From assembly GCA_017460665.1 (NCBI GenBank), contig JAFUAO010000006.1:1-48747 (forward strand): DNA of 48,747 nucleotides. The letters run 5' to 3'. Under the pieces are notes generated by a model that saw nothing but the letters and a program-made list of their open reading frames with translations, did no database searches and was not told where the DNA came from. How positions within the stretch are numbered: the stretch's first letter is position 1; every line of letters starts with the position of its first letter. Positions 37,090 through 46,052 of the stretch are shown here, piece by piece. This DNA comes from Ruminococcus sp. (GTDB lineage Bacteria > Bacillota > Clostridia > Oscillospirales > Ruminococcaceae). A program made the position numbers and the translations under genes.

Positions 37090-37443
37090 ATGCTTTATAC
37101 GGAAATTTTGAATGATAATAAAGACTTCCTGCGTCTTTATAAGAAGGGCAGGTATATCGCCTCAAAATACTCGGTGATATACGTCAGACCCAACGGCCGG
37201 CCCTATAACCGCCTTGGGATAACTGCCGGAAAAAAGGTCGGCAACGCCGTTTGCAGAAACCGGGCTAAACGCCTCATCAGGCTCGCCTACAGAAATGCCG
37301 AGATAAGCCTCCCCGTGGGGATAGATATAGTTATCGTGGCTAGGCCGAGGCTGTGTGAGATAAAGTCCGGGGAATACTGCCATTATATGGATAAGTATGC
37401 CGTGCCGGAGATAATAAAAAACGTCAGGAAGCTCTCGGGCTGA
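37090..37443 (+). CDS. rnpA: Ribonuclease P protein component
   Basis: This 117-residue protein is the basic cofactor of the RNase P ribozyme that matures tRNA 5' ends. The pattern NDNKDFLRLYKKGRYIASKY is the N-terminal substrate-binding region, and KVGNAVCRNRAKRLIRLAYR is the RNR motif. I prefer the start MLYTEIL at 37090, since the longer frame overlaps the terminator stem upstream; the ribosome site is weak, so this start is not certain. Confidence 0.92.
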   Translation: MLYTEILNDNKDFLRLYKKGRYIASKYSVIYVRPNGRPYNRLGITAGKKVGNAVCRNRAKRLIRLAYRNAEISLPVGIDIVIVARPRLCEIKSGEYCHYMDKYAVPEIIKNVRKLSG

Positions 37444-37449
37444 TAGCTT

Positions 37450-37755
37450 ATGAAGTATGTACTGATCTTTTTGATAAAGCTGTACAAGAAGTTCATTTCG
37501 CCCCTTAGTTCGCCGAAATGCAAGTTCTATCCATCGTGCAGCAGCTATGCTGTTAGCGCCCTGCAAAAATTCGGAGCAGTCAGAGGCTCGGCCTTGGCTG
37601 TGTGGAGGATCCTCCGCTGTAATCCGTGGTCGCTGGGCGGGATAGACTATGTCCCTGAGAGATTTACCTTCAAAGTGAAAAATGTCGGCGATCTGGCTGA
37701 TCCGCCGGAGGAATGGCCGTATGACGATAACAGTAAGGACGATACGAACATCTGA
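37450..37755 (+). CDS. yidD: Membrane protein insertion efficiency factor YidD
   Basis: This 101-residue protein has the conserved block [30 protein letters not shown] and [17 protein letters not shown] of YidD, with an amphipathic N-terminus. It assists YidC-dependent membrane protein insertion. It lies six bases after rnpA and directly before yidC, the usual position. The C-terminus is short and acidic ([10 protein letters not shown]). Confidence 0.96.
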   Translation: MKYVLIFLIKLYKKFISPLSSPKCKFYPSCSSYAVSALQKFGAVRGSALAVWRILRCNPWSLGGIDYVPERFTFKVKNVGDLADPPEEWPYDDNSKDDTNI

Positions 37756-37769
37756 GAGGTATATTTAAA

Positions 37770-38906
37770 TTGAGTCTTTACGATATTATTGGTGTCCCCT
37801 TCGGATACCTGATGAGCTTCATCTACAAAATTTGCGGAAACTACGCTGTTTCCATAATCTTATTCACTATCGTCACTAAGCTGCTGCTTTTCCCGGTGAA
37901 CTATAAGACCCAGAAAAATGCAGCAAGGATGCAGCTGCTCAGCGGAAAGCTGGAAAAGCTCAAGAAGAGCTACGGCAGCAACCAGCAGAGACTTCAGGAG
38001 GAACAGCAGAAGCTGTATCAGCAGGAGGGCATAAACCCTATGGCCTCGTGTCTGCCTACCTTCATACAGATGTTCCTGCTCTTCGGCGTTATCGACGTCG
38101 TTTATAAGCCCATAACACATATCCTCCATATCTCTAAAGGCGTTAGAGAGGCCGCTGTTCAGATCGCATCGGATCTGGTGGGCGGCAAGGGCATAAGCAC
38201 TAAGAACCTTAGATGTGAGCTCCTTACTATGGAGCAGCTCGAGAAGGCTCCGGAGAAGTTCTCCAGCCTTGCGGAGGACTTCGCTACGAGAGTACATGAG
38301 TTCTCGTCAAAATTCACCCTCTTCGGCGCTAATTTAGGAAAAACACCTCAGTTCCACCCGGAGACTTGGAACAAGGAGGCTGTGATCCTCTTCGCTATCC
38401 CCTTCCTTGCAGGTCTGGCTCAGCTCCTGTTCTCAGTGTACAGCCAGATCCACCAGAAAAAGACCAATCCTACTATGCAGGGCGGCGGCTGTATGATGGT
38501 AATGATGCTGCTGATGCCTATTTGGTCTATCTGGCTGGCATTCCAGGTTCCTGCCGGCGTAGGCTTTTACTGGATCTGGTCATCTGTATTCTCGTTCCTG
38601 ATCACCTTCGGCCTCAATCAGTATTTCTCTAAGGAGAGGATCAAGGCCATCAATGAGAAGGAAAAGGAAAAGGCAAGGATCTACGCTGAAAAGCACCCCG
38701 GCAAGAAGTCCTTCATGCAGAGGATGATGGAGCAGCAGGCTGCACTTGAGGAGCAGCAGAACGGCTCAAAGAGAGTCAACGAGAAGGGCGAGAAGATCTC
38801 ACGCTCGGAACAGAACAAGCAAAACCGTGACCGTATCAATGAGGCCAGAAAGAGAATGGCCGAGAAATACGGCGATGTATATGATGAGAATGATAATGAG
38901 GATTGA
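37770..38906 (+). CDS. yidC: Membrane protein insertase YidC
   Basis: This 378-residue multi-pass insertase of the YidC/Oxa1/SpoIIIJ family folds and inserts membrane proteins. Helix one is residues 10-30 (YLMSFIYKICGNYAVSIILF); then a coiled cytosolic loop with many Gln/Lys (40-85), a hydrophobic block CLPTFIQMFLLFGVIDVVYK, and late membrane segments near 210-285. The family's hydrophilic groove Arg is not placed with confidence. A long charged tail (about 290-378) is rich in Lys/Glu/Arg. The start is TTG at 37770 with GAGAGG upstream. The extra stretch of about 110 residues between the second and third helices is longer than in Bacillus homologues, by my estimate. Confidence 0.94.
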   Translation: MSLYDIIGVPFGYLMSFIYKICGNYAVSIILFTIVTKLLLFPVNYKTQKNAARMQLLSGKLEKLKKSYGSNQQRLQEEQQKLYQQEGINPMASCLPTFIQMFLLFGVIDVVYKPITHILHISKGVREAAVQIASDLVGGKGISTKNLRCELLTMEQLEKAPEKFSSLAEDFATRVHEFSSKFTLFGANLGKTPQFHPETWNKEAVILFAIPFLAGLAQLLFSVYSQIHQKKTNPTMQGGGCMMVMMLLMPIWSIWLAFQVPAGVGFYWIWSSVFSFLITFGLNQYFSKERIKAINEKEKEKARIYAEKHPGKKSFMQRMMEQQAALEEQQNGSKRVNEKGEKISRSEQNKQNRDRINEARKRMAEKYGDVYDENDNED

Positions 38907-38926
38907 TCCTCAGGGAGGTAATAAAT

Positions 38927-40015
38927 ATGACTGAAATTTTTGAGGCAAAGACCGTTGAGGAGGCTGTGGCCCTCGCAGCCAAGAAGTTCGGCAAGAAGCC
39001 CGGCGAGTTCACCTACGAGATCATCGAGAGAGAAAAGGCCGGTATCCTTGGCTTCGGAAAGAAGAACGCCAAGATCAAGGCAAGCACCAAGGAGGCTGCT
39101 GCCGCTCCTGCTCAGGCACCTGTAAAGAGCGAGCCTGTGAAGGCTGCTGCTGCTCCTGCTGAGGCTCCCAAGGCCGAGGCTCCTGCTGCACCTGCTGAGG
39201 CACCTAAGAAGAGCGAGGCTCCCAAGGCTGAGCCTAAGAAGGAGAGCGTTCCTGCTGCAAAGGAAGAGGCTGCTCCTAAGACTGAGGAAAAGCCGGCTGC
39301 TGCTGCAGAGGACGATGAGGCTGATTACTCTCTGGATAATTTCACTCTCATCGAGGACGAGGCTCTCCTTGACCCCAAGGTAAAGATCGCTAAGGACTAT
39401 ATCACTAGTATACTCAAGGCAATGGACGTGGACGCTGAGTTCACTGTATATCAGAACGAGACCGGCGCTGTGATCAACGTCGAGAGCAACAACAACGGCA
39501 CTATCATCGGCCGCCGTGGTGAGACCCTCGATTCTATCCAGTACCTTTGCTCTATCATCGCTAACAAGGGCGATAAGGACTATTTCCGCATCACTATCGA
39601 CTGCCTCGGCTATCGCAAGAAGAGGAAGGAGACCCTTGAGCAGCTGGCTGCTAAGGTGGCTAAGTCAGTCCTCAGGACCGGCCGTTCACAGCCCCTTGAG
39701 CCTATGAACCCCTACGAGAGGAGAGTCATCCACTCTGCCGTTTCAAAGATAGAGGGAGTTTCTTCACGCTCAGTAGGCGAGGAGCCCTACAGGAAGATCA
39801 TCATTTCCTCCAACGACCCCAAGAAGGGCGGACGCCGCCGCAATGACCGCCGTGGCGACAACAGGGGCAACAGAAGGAACGACCGCCGTGGAGGACGCCG
39901 TGAGCCCTTCGAGCCAAGAGCTATCGACCTGTCCACCAGCTTCGAGAAGGACTATAAGAAGCCCAAGCCGGAGGACAGCATGGAAGGCGGACTTTACGGA
40001 AAGATCGAGCTTTGA
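38927..40015 (+). CDS. jag: RNA-binding protein Jag/KhpB with extended linker and RG-rich tail
   Basis: This 362-residue protein has the Jag N-terminal domain (residues 1-50, FEAKTVEEAVALAAKKFGKK), a low-complexity Ala/Pro/Lys/Glu linker (55-140), a KH domain with IIGRRGETLDSIQYL (GxxG type) and an R3H domain with NPYERRVIHSAV. The C-terminal tail (about 300-335) is rich in Arg-Gly and Arg-Asn (GGRRRNDRRGDNRGNRR). KhpB binds RNA and affects cell division and envelope in other Gram-positives. The ATG at 38927 has GGGAGG upstream; a frame starting 24 bases earlier overlaps yidC. Confidence 0.92.
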   Translation: MTEIFEAKTVEEAVALAAKKFGKKPGEFTYEIIEREKAGILGFGKKNAKIKASTKEAAAAPAQAPVKSEPVKAAAAPAEAPKAEAPAAPAEAPKKSEAPKAEPKKESVPAAKEEAAPKTEEKPAAAAEDDEADYSLDNFTLIEDEALLDPKVKIAKDYITSILKAMDVDAEFTVYQNETGAVINVESNNNGTIIGRRGETLDSIQYLCSIIANKGDKDYFRITIDCLGYRKKRKETLEQLAAKVAKSVLRTGRSQPLEPMNPYERRVIHSAVSKIEGVSSRSVGEEPYRKIIISSNDPKKGGRRRNDRRGDNRGNRRNDRRGGRREPFEPRAIDLSTSFEKDYKKPKPEDSMEGGLYGKIEL

Positions 40016-40084
40016 TCAACACAGCGCATGGCGGCTCCGGCTGCTGTGCGCTTTTTATCGTATCAAGAAATCAGGAGTGGATCT

Positions 40085-41446
40085 ATGTCAACTATCGCTG
40101 CGATCTCTACCCCGGAATACGCCGGCGGCATTGCCGTTATCCGGATCTCCGGGGAGGAGGCTCTGACTGTGGCCGAGAGGATCTTCCGGCCCTTCGGCGG
40201 AAAAAAAGTGGCCGAAATGGAGGGGTATACCTGTGCATACGGCCTGGCCTACGACGGTGAGGAGCGTATCGACGACTGCATTTTGACGGTCTTTCGGGCG
40301 CCTCACAGCTACACCGGGGAGGATATCGCCGAGATCTCCTGCCACGGAGGTCTGTACGTTTCCCGGCGGGTCCTTCGGGCTGCCCTTGAAAACGGTGCGG
40401 AAAACGCCGGGCCGGGGGAGTTCACCAAGCGTGCCTTCCTCAACGGGAAGCTGGACCTGACTCAGGCCGAGGCGGTCATGGATATAATTTCCGCTAAGGG
40501 GAGCCTTGAGCTGAAAATGGCCGAGGAGCTCCGCAGCGGCAGCGCCTTCAAAAAGGCCAGGGCCTGCTCTGACCGGCTCATGAGGATCTTGGCGAGCCTG
40601 GCGGCCTGGGCGGACTATCCCGACGAGGATATCCCCGAGGTCGAGCCGGAAAATCTGGTCCCTGAGCTCAGGAGCATCGGGGCGGAGCTTGGCAGCCTCA
40701 TCGAGAATTACGACAGTGGACGGATCCTCCGTGAGGGGATCCCGGCTGCGATCGTTGGCCGGCCAAACGTCGGTAAATCCACCCTTTTCAACGCTCTCAG
40801 CGGCTGCGAGAGGAGCATCGTCACTGACATCGCAGGAACTACCCGTGACCTTGTGGAGGAGTCCGTGCGGCTGGGTGACATAGTGCTGCGGCTGACCGAT
40901 ACCGCCGGAATCCGTCAGACCTCTGACGTGATCGAGGAGATCGGTGTGAAGATGGCCCAGCAGCAGATCGAGTCCGCCGAGCTGGTGATCGCTGTTTTCG
41001 ACGGCGGCGAGGAGCTCTCCGAGGACGACAGACAGTTAATTAAAAAAATAAATAATAAGAAATGCATTGCAGTGATCAACAAATCCGATGTTCCGCAAAA
41101 GCTGGACGTACAAGAGATCGAGCCACAGTTTATACAGACCGTATATATTTCTGCTAAGGATGATCAGGGACTTGATCAGCTCCGTCAGGCTGTGGAAGAG
41201 GTCTGTCAGGTGAAGAAGCTGTCGGAGAACTCACTCTGCGCTGCAAATGAGCGTCAAAGAGAGTGCATTTCCGCCGCCCTTTCTTCTATCAACGAGGCGA
41301 TCGCTGCAATAAATTCCGGGGAGATGCTAGACGCTGTAAATGTTCTTTTGGACGAGGCTCAGCAGGCTTTGCTGAGGCTCACCGGAGAAAAGGTCACCGA
41401 CGCAGTCATTGACGAGGTCTTTTCCAGATTTTGCGTCGGAAAATAA
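40085..41446 (+). CDS. mnmE: tRNA modification GTPase MnmE
   Basis: This 453-residue GTPase works with MnmG to add carboxymethylaminomethyl to U34 of tRNAs. N-terminal folate-binding domain (STIAAISTPEYAGGIAVIRI), central helical domain, inserted G domain with Walker A GRPNVGKST and DTAG switch, NKSD guanine motif, and the C-terminal Cys motif FCVGK (FCIGK type) that ends the protein. The ATG at 40085 has GGAG upstream. A perfect parS follows the stop immediately. Confidence 0.97.
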   Translation: MSTIAAISTPEYAGGIAVIRISGEEALTVAERIFRPFGGKKVAEMEGYTCAYGLAYDGEERIDDCILTVFRAPHSYTGEDIAEISCHGGLYVSRRVLRAALENGAENAGPGEFTKRAFLNGKLDLTQAEAVMDIISAKGSLELKMAEELRSGSAFKKARACSDRLMRILASLAAWADYPDEDIPEVEPENLVPELRSIGAELGSLIENYDSGRILREGIPAAIVGRPNVGKSTLFNALSGCERSIVTDIAGTTRDLVEESVRLGDIVLRLTDTAGIRQTSDVIEEIGVKMAQQQIESAELVIAVFDGGEELSEDDRQLIKKINNKKCIAVINKSDVPQKLDVQEIEPQFIQTVYISAKDDQGLDQLRQAVEEVCQVKKLSENSLCAANERQRECISAALSSINEAIAAINSGEMLDAVNVLLDEAQQALLRLTGEKVTDAVIDEVFSRFCVGK

Positions 41447-41462
41447 TGTTTCACGTGAAACA
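41447..41462. promoter_or_regulatory. parS centromere site, mnmE-mnmG junction
   Basis: Perfect 16-base palindrome TGTTTCACGTGAAACA, the ParB-binding consensus, starting at the base after the mnmE stop codon. It lies outside coding sequence, with the mnmG ribosome site 6 bases further. Confidence 0.97.
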
Positions 41463-41477
41463 ATTTGAGGAGTCATT

Positions 41478-43355
41478 ATGAATTACAAAATGGGCGACTT
41501 CGATGTTGCTGTGGTGGGCGCAGGCCACGCCGGTGTGGAGGCTGCACTGGCTTCTGCAAGGCTGGGCTGCCGAACGGTGATGTTTACGATCTCACTGGAC
41601 CAGATCGCAAATATGCCCTGTAATCCGTCGATAGGAGGGACTGCGAAGGGCCATTTGGTCCGTGAGATAGACGCTTTGGGCGGTGAAATGGGTCGTGCTG
41701 CGGACAGTTGCTTTATCCAGAGCCGTATGCTCAACCGTGGAAAAGGGCCCGCTGTTCATAGTCTTCGTGTCCAAGCAGACCGCATGAAGTACCATGAGTA
41801 CATGAAAAATGTGGTGGAAAAGCAGAAAAACCTCTTTGTGAAACAGGCTGAGGTCACGGAGATCTTGACCGAAAACGGAAAAATAACCGGTCTGAGAACT
41901 TCTCTGGGTGCGGAATATTCCTGCCGAGCGGTGATCATTGCCACGGGGACTTACCTCAAGGGAAGGATCTACATCGGTGAGCACTCCTACGAAAGCGGTC
42001 CAGATTCGGCTCTTCCAAGCCGTGGACTTTCAAAAAGTTTGGCAGAAAACGGCGTGATCCTTCGCCGGTTCAAGACTGGAACACCCTGCCGTGTGAACAA
42101 GCGGAGCATAAATTTTGACATTATGGAACGACAGGACGGCGACCAAAGGATCGTTCCATTTTCCTTCGAGACTCCAACAGAAGGCCTTGAAAATCAGGTG
42201 AGCTGCTTTGTGACTTATACAAATAGTAAAACTCACGATGTGATAAAAGCAAACCTGCATCGCTCTCCGATGTACTCCGGAAAAATCGAAGGCGTTGGTC
42301 CGAGATACTGCCCGTCGATCGAGGACAAGGTGGTCAGGTTCTCTGATAAGCCTCGACACCAGCTTTTCGTCGAGCCAATGGGCCTTTCCACGGAGGAATA
42401 CTACCTACAGGGAATGTCCTCGTCGCTGCCGGAGGACGTTCAGCTTGCGTTTTTGCGGACGATAGACGGCCTTGAAGACGTAGAGATCATGCGTCCTGCC
42501 TATGCGATCGAGTACGATTGCTGCGACCCGACTCAGCTTGGTCCAACGCTGGAATTCCTCAGTATTTCGGGACTTTTCGGGGCTGGCCAGTTCAACGGCA
42601 GCTCTGGTTATGAGGAAGCAGCCGCTCAGGGTATCGTTGCCGGAGTCAACGCTGCTCTAAAGATCAAGGGAGCTCAGCCAATGATCCTTGACCGTGCGAG
42701 CTCATACATTGGAACGCTGATCGACGATCTTGTAACAAAGGGCTGCAGCGATCCCTACCGAATGATGACTTCTCGGAGCGAGTACCGGCTCATTCTTCGG
42801 CAGGATAATGCGGACCAGCGGCTGACTCCAATAGGGCATAGGATCGGGCTGATCTCTGACGAGCGAATGGAACGTCTGAAGCTAAAAGAGGCTCAGATCA
42901 AGGACGAGATCAAGCGGGTCGCTCATTTGAACATTGCTCCCAGCGATGAACTCAATGAGTTCCTTATTAGCAAGGGAACTTCTCCGCTTACGACTGGCTG
43001 TAAGCTAGCTGATCTTATCCGTCGCCCTCAGCTAAATTATAACGATATTGCTTTTGCAGATCAAGACAGGCCGACCCTTTCTGATGAAGTTTATGAGCAG
43101 GTCGAGCTGCAGATAAAATATGAAGGCTATATCGAAAAACAGCTTGCTCAAATAGAGCAGATGAGAAAGCTAGAGGCCAAGCTGCTCCCTGAAAATACTG
43201 ATTATAGCCAAATTTACGGTTTGAGACTCGAAGCGGTAGAGAAGCTGAACAAGATCCAGCCTCATAATGTTGGACAGGCATCAAGGATCTCTGGGGTATC
43301 GCCTGCTGACATTTCGATGCTCGTTGTTTGGCTCCAAAAGAGGAAGGAGGAGTAA
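41478..43355 (+). CDS. mnmG: tRNA uridine 5-carboxymethylaminomethyl modification protein MnmG (GidA)
   Basis: This 625-residue FAD enzyme partners MnmE. The dinucleotide-binding motif is VVGAGHAGVEAALASARLG (near residue 12), followed by CNPSIGGTAKGHLVREIDALGG, FKTGTPCRV and GLFGAGQFNGSSGYEEAAAQG. Helical tRNA-binding C-terminus ends with ISGVSPADISMLVVWL. GAGGAG precedes the ATG. The end carries the ribosome site of rsmG. Confidence 0.98.
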   Translation: MNYKMGDFDVAVVGAGHAGVEAALASARLGCRTVMFTISLDQIANMPCNPSIGGTAKGHLVREIDALGGEMGRAADSCFIQSRMLNRGKGPAVHSLRVQADRMKYHEYMKNVVEKQKNLFVKQAEVTEILTENGKITGLRTSLGAEYSCRAVIIATGTYLKGRIYIGEHSYESGPDSALPSRGLSKSLAENGVILRRFKTGTPCRVNKRSINFDIMERQDGDQRIVPFSFETPTEGLENQVSCFVTYTNSKTHDVIKANLHRSPMYSGKIEGVGPRYCPSIEDKVVRFSDKPRHQLFVEPMGLSTEEYYLQGMSSSLPEDVQLAFLRTIDGLEDVEIMRPAYAIEYDCCDPTQLGPTLEFLSISGLFGAGQFNGSSGYEEAAAQGIVAGVNAALKIKGAQPMILDRASSYIGTLIDDLVTKGCSDPYRMMTSRSEYRLILRQDNADQRLTPIGHRIGLISDERMERLKLKEAQIKDEIKRVAHLNIAPSDELNEFLISKGTSPLTTGCKLADLIRRPQLNYNDIAFADQDRPTLSDEVYEQVELQIKYEGYIEKQLAQIEQMRKLEAKLLPENTDYSQIYGLRLEAVEKLNKIQPHNVGQASRISGVSPADISMLVVWLQKRKEE

Positions 43356-43356
43356 T

Positions 43357-44061
43357 ATGCTGCCTAATTTTGAACTATGTTGCTCAAAATTTTCGGCGTA
43401 CGGTATTACTCTAAATGAGCAGCAATACTCTAAGTTTGACAAGTATGCTAAATTTCTTGTTGAGTACAACGAGAAGGTGAATTTGACTGCGATAACTGCT
43501 CCAGAGGAGATCCTGACGAAGCATTTCATTGATAGTGCTCTTGTTTCAAAACTTGTAAATATCCCCGAAAATTCGGCAATTATTGATATTGGGACCGGCG
43601 CAGGCTTCCCTTCAGTTCCGCTTAAGATCCTTCGTCCTGATCTGAAGATGAGTCTTCTTGACAGTCTAAATAAGAGGATCGTTTTTTTGAAACAGCTCTG
43701 CCAGCTTCTTGAAATCGAGGCTGATCTTATACACGGTCGGGCTGAGGACTTCTCAAAATTGCCCGAATATAGGGAAAAATTCGACTTTTCATGTGCAAGA
43801 GCAGTTGCGGAGATCAGCACTCTTTCCGAGTTTTGCTTGCCATTTGTCAAGGTCGGAGGAGAGTTCATTGCGATGAAAGGCCCTGGAGAGGACATTTTTG
43901 CCGCAGAAAAAGCCGTAAAAACTCTGGGCGGAGAGATCACTGATGTGATCGAATATACGCTGGATAACGAAAAGAGACGGCTCGTTAGGATCAGTAAAAT
44001 ATCGCAGACTCCGACAAAATACCCTCGCAATAGCGCTCAGATCAAGAAGAAGCCTCTTTGA
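43357..44061 (+). CDS. rsmG: 16S rRNA m7G527 methyltransferase RsmG (GidB)
   Basis: This 234-residue SAM-dependent methyltransferase modifies G527 of 16S rRNA; its loss gives low-level streptomycin resistance in other bacteria. The motif KVNLTAITAPEEILTKHFID is the conserved family start region, and IIDIGTGAGFPSVPLKIL is the SAM-binding motif I. The LLDSLNKRIVFLKQL block and the CARAVAEISTLSEFCLPFV block follow. The ATG at 43357 is one base after the mnmG stop, with AAGGAGGAG inside mnmG's last codons. It is followed by a terminator. Confidence 0.96.
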   Translation: MLPNFELCCSKFSAYGITLNEQQYSKFDKYAKFLVEYNEKVNLTAITAPEEILTKHFIDSALVSKLVNIPENSAIIDIGTGAGFPSVPLKILRPDLKMSLLDSLNKRIVFLKQLCQLLEIEADLIHGRAEDFSKLPEYREKFDFSCARAVAEISTLSEFCLPFVKVGGEFIAMKGPGEDIFAAEKAVKTLGGEITDVIEYTLDNEKRRLVRISKISQTPTKYPRNSAQIKKKPL

Positions 44062-44085
44062 TCGTGCTGAAATGTTTGTAATTGA

Positions 44086-44117
44086 CCGCTAATTTCCCGA
44101 AAATTAGCGGTTTTTTT
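44086..44117 (+). terminator. Terminator after rsmG
   Basis: CCGCTAATTT (44086-44095) pairs with AAATTAGCGG (44101-44110), 5-base loop, then seven T. Confidence 0.92.
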
Positions 44118-44193
44118 GTATAGAAACTATTTCCTGATCATGGTAAGATTAAGTTACAGGGCCGAGCCCGAGTAATTTTTTGAGGAAAATACT

Positions 44194-45012
44194 ATGTCAG
44201 GATTTTTAAATTTTACCAAGGAAAAGCAGATCAACAAGGTCATTGAGGTGGAAATTCGGGATATTTTGCCTAATCCGCACCAGCCAAGGACCGAATTTTC
44301 AGACCCGGATATCACTGCGCTTGCGGAATCTATCAAGCAAAATGGTATATTGCAGCCTCTTTCTGTCCGAAAGATCGGGGAAAAATTCGAGCTTATAGCT
44401 GGAGAACGGAGATTAAGAGCAGCTAAGATCTGCGGTTTTCAGGTCGTACCTTGTATCGTTCACGAGATCAGCGACAGAAATTCCGCAATTCTTGCCCTAG
44501 TGGAGAATATTCAGCGTCAAGATCTGTCATTTTTTGACGAAGCTGTGGCTATCGAGAAGCTGATCACCCACTATGGTATGACTCAGGAGGATGCTGCGAT
44601 GAAGCTGGGAAAGGCTCAGAGCACGATCGCTAACAAGCTGAGATTGCTTCGGCTCAGCAGCGACGAGCGTGAGCTGATAATTAAATTCAACCTGACAGAG
44701 CGCCACGCAAGGGCTCTGCTCAAGCTGGGAAGTGCTGCGGACAGGCTCGTAATCCTTGAAAAAGTGGTCAAGGGCAAGCTGAACGTGGAGAAAACTGAGC
44801 ATCTTATCGAGGAATATATAGGCCAGCAGCGTGTGAAAAACAGCTATAAGAAGCGGTCAAAGGTGTTTCAAAACGTGAAAATGTTCGTGAATACCATAAA
44901 TAAGGCGGTGGAGACCATGCAGGCTGCCGGTATCTCGGCCGATTCCCGGAAAATTCAGAGTGAGGACTACATCGAGTACCGTGTAAGGATACCAATAAAC
45001 AACGCAAAGTGA
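44194..45012 (+). CDS. noc: Nucleoid occlusion protein Noc (ParB family)
   Basis: This 272-residue ParB-family protein is placed between rsmG and soj exactly as noc is in Bacillus. The N-terminus MSGFLNFTKEKQ, though short, is amphipathic-like, as in Noc. The ParB/CTP fold shows NPHQPRTEF, LAESIKQNGILQPLSVR and GERRLRAAKICGF, then the helix-turn-helix (GMTQEDAAMKLGKAQSTIANKLRLL) and the C-terminal dimer region. Noc binds NBS sites and prevents septum assembly over DNA. It could instead be a second ParB. No NBS site is evident. A weak TGAGGA ribosome site precedes the ATG. Confidence 0.82.
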   Translation: MSGFLNFTKEKQINKVIEVEIRDILPNPHQPRTEFSDPDITALAESIKQNGILQPLSVRKIGEKFELIAGERRLRAAKICGFQVVPCIVHEISDRNSAILALVENIQRQDLSFFDEAVAIEKLITHYGMTQEDAAMKLGKAQSTIANKLRLLRLSSDERELIIKFNLTERHARALLKLGSAADRLVILEKVVKGKLNVEKTEHLIEEYIGQQRVKNSYKKRSKVFQNVKMFVNTINKAVETMQAAGISADSRKIQSEDYIEYRVRIPINNAK

Positions 45013-45016
45013 GAAA

Positions 45017-45129
45017 TGTTTCACATGATACGATCGAAAATGTTTCATGTGAAACATTTTTATGCTTACTCTTAACACTATTTGTTTCACGTGAAACAAA
45101 AGATTTTCCAAAATGTTTCATGTGAAACA
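45017..45129. promoter_or_regulatory. Cluster of parS sites between noc and soj
   Basis: Four copies in 113 bases: perfect TGTTTCACGTGAAACA at 45083-45098; TGTTTCATGTGAAACA (one mismatch) at 45041-45056 and 45114-45129; and TGTTTCACATGATACG (three mismatches) at 45017-45032. This would be the strongest ParB loading zone, next to soj/parB, and probably also autoregulates them. Confidence 0.93.
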
Positions 45130-45167
45130 AATTTTGAGAAAATATTGCCGAAATTGCCCTTTCTGTA

Positions 45168-45196
45168 TTTACAAACGGCTTGAGACGTGGTATAAT
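45168..45196 (+). promoter_or_regulatory. soj-parB promoter
   Basis: TTTACA (45168-45173) and TATAAT (45191-45196) with a 17-base spacer, downstream of the parS cluster and about 30 bases before the soj ATG. Confidence 0.78.
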
Positions 45197-45226
45197 AGAA
45201 GCATGACTTTATGAAAGGAAGATCTT

Positions 45227-46036
45227 ATGGGCAAAATAATTGCTGTTGCCAACCAAAAAGGCGGCGTCGGGAAGTCCACAACTGCCGTAAATCTGGCGGC
45301 TTACCTCGGTTCGCGGGACTTCAAGGTGCTCATCGTTGACTCTGACCCTCAGGGAAACAGCACTACCGGCTACGGTCTGAAGAAAAAGCTGGTGAAAACG
45401 ACTACATACGACGTTCTCATCGGGAATTCTCGGGTGCAGGAGGCTGCTGTCGAGACTGAGTTCAAAAATGTGACCATTCTCCCGGCAACTGAGGACCTTG
45501 CTGGAGCCGAGATCGAGCTGGTCAATATGGAAAACCGTGTAAATCGGCTGAAAATGCAGCTTCTGACCTGTAAAAATGACTATGACTACATCATTATAGA
45601 CTGCCCGCCGGCACTTGGGACCCTTACTATCAACTGCCTCGTGGCCTGCGACAGCGTCATAGTGCCTATGCTTGCGGAATTTTACGCCCTGGAGGGCCTT
45701 TCTCAGCTTGTCAACACTATCAAGATCGTGAAGAAGAGCTACAATCCCTCCCTGGAGATCGAAGGGATACTTTTCACCATGTTCGACGGAAGGCTCAATG
45801 TGGCCAACGATGTGGTGGAAGAGGTCAAAAAATATTTCCCGGATAAGGTCTTCGAGACGAAGATCCCTCGAAATGTCCGCACTTCCGAGGCTCCCAGCCA
45901 TGGGAAGCCTGTTATGTACTACGACAGATCCTCGAAGGGCGCCGAGGCCTATGAGCTTCTTGGACATGAGCTCCTTGGAGAGCCCCTTCAGCTTGCGCCA
46001 AAGAAGCGCAGAGGCATCTTTACCTTCAAAAAATGA
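45227..46036 (+). CDS. soj: Chromosome partitioning ATPase Soj/ParA
   Basis: This 269-residue deviant Walker ATPase (ANQKGGVGKSTTAVNLAAYL at the N-terminus) drives origin segregation and, in Bacillus, regulates DnaA. Walker A' KGGVGKS, IVDSDPQGNSTTG and YDYIIIDCPPALGTL are the expected motifs. C-terminal basic tail PKKRRGIFTFKK is typical. AAAGGAAG precedes the ATG. It is 16 bases upstream of parB. Confidence 0.97.
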   Translation: MGKIIAVANQKGGVGKSTTAVNLAAYLGSRDFKVLIVDSDPQGNSTTGYGLKKKLVKTTTYDVLIGNSRVQEAAVETEFKNVTILPATEDLAGAEIELVNMENRVNRLKMQLLTCKNDYDYIIIDCPPALGTLTINCLVACDSVIVPMLAEFYALEGLSQLVNTIKIVKKSYNPSLEIEGILFTMFDGRLNVANDVVEEVKKYFPDKVFETKIPRNVRTSEAPSHGKPVMYYDRSSKGAEAYELLGHELLGEPLQLAPKKRRGIFTFKK

Positions 46037-46052
46037 CGAAAGGAGTTAAAAT

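Noticed and set aside
44086-44110. Noc-binding site (ATTTCCCGGGAAAT-like)
   Set aside because: The ATTTCCCGAAAAT match is the loop and stem of the rsmG terminator and lacks the consensus centre.
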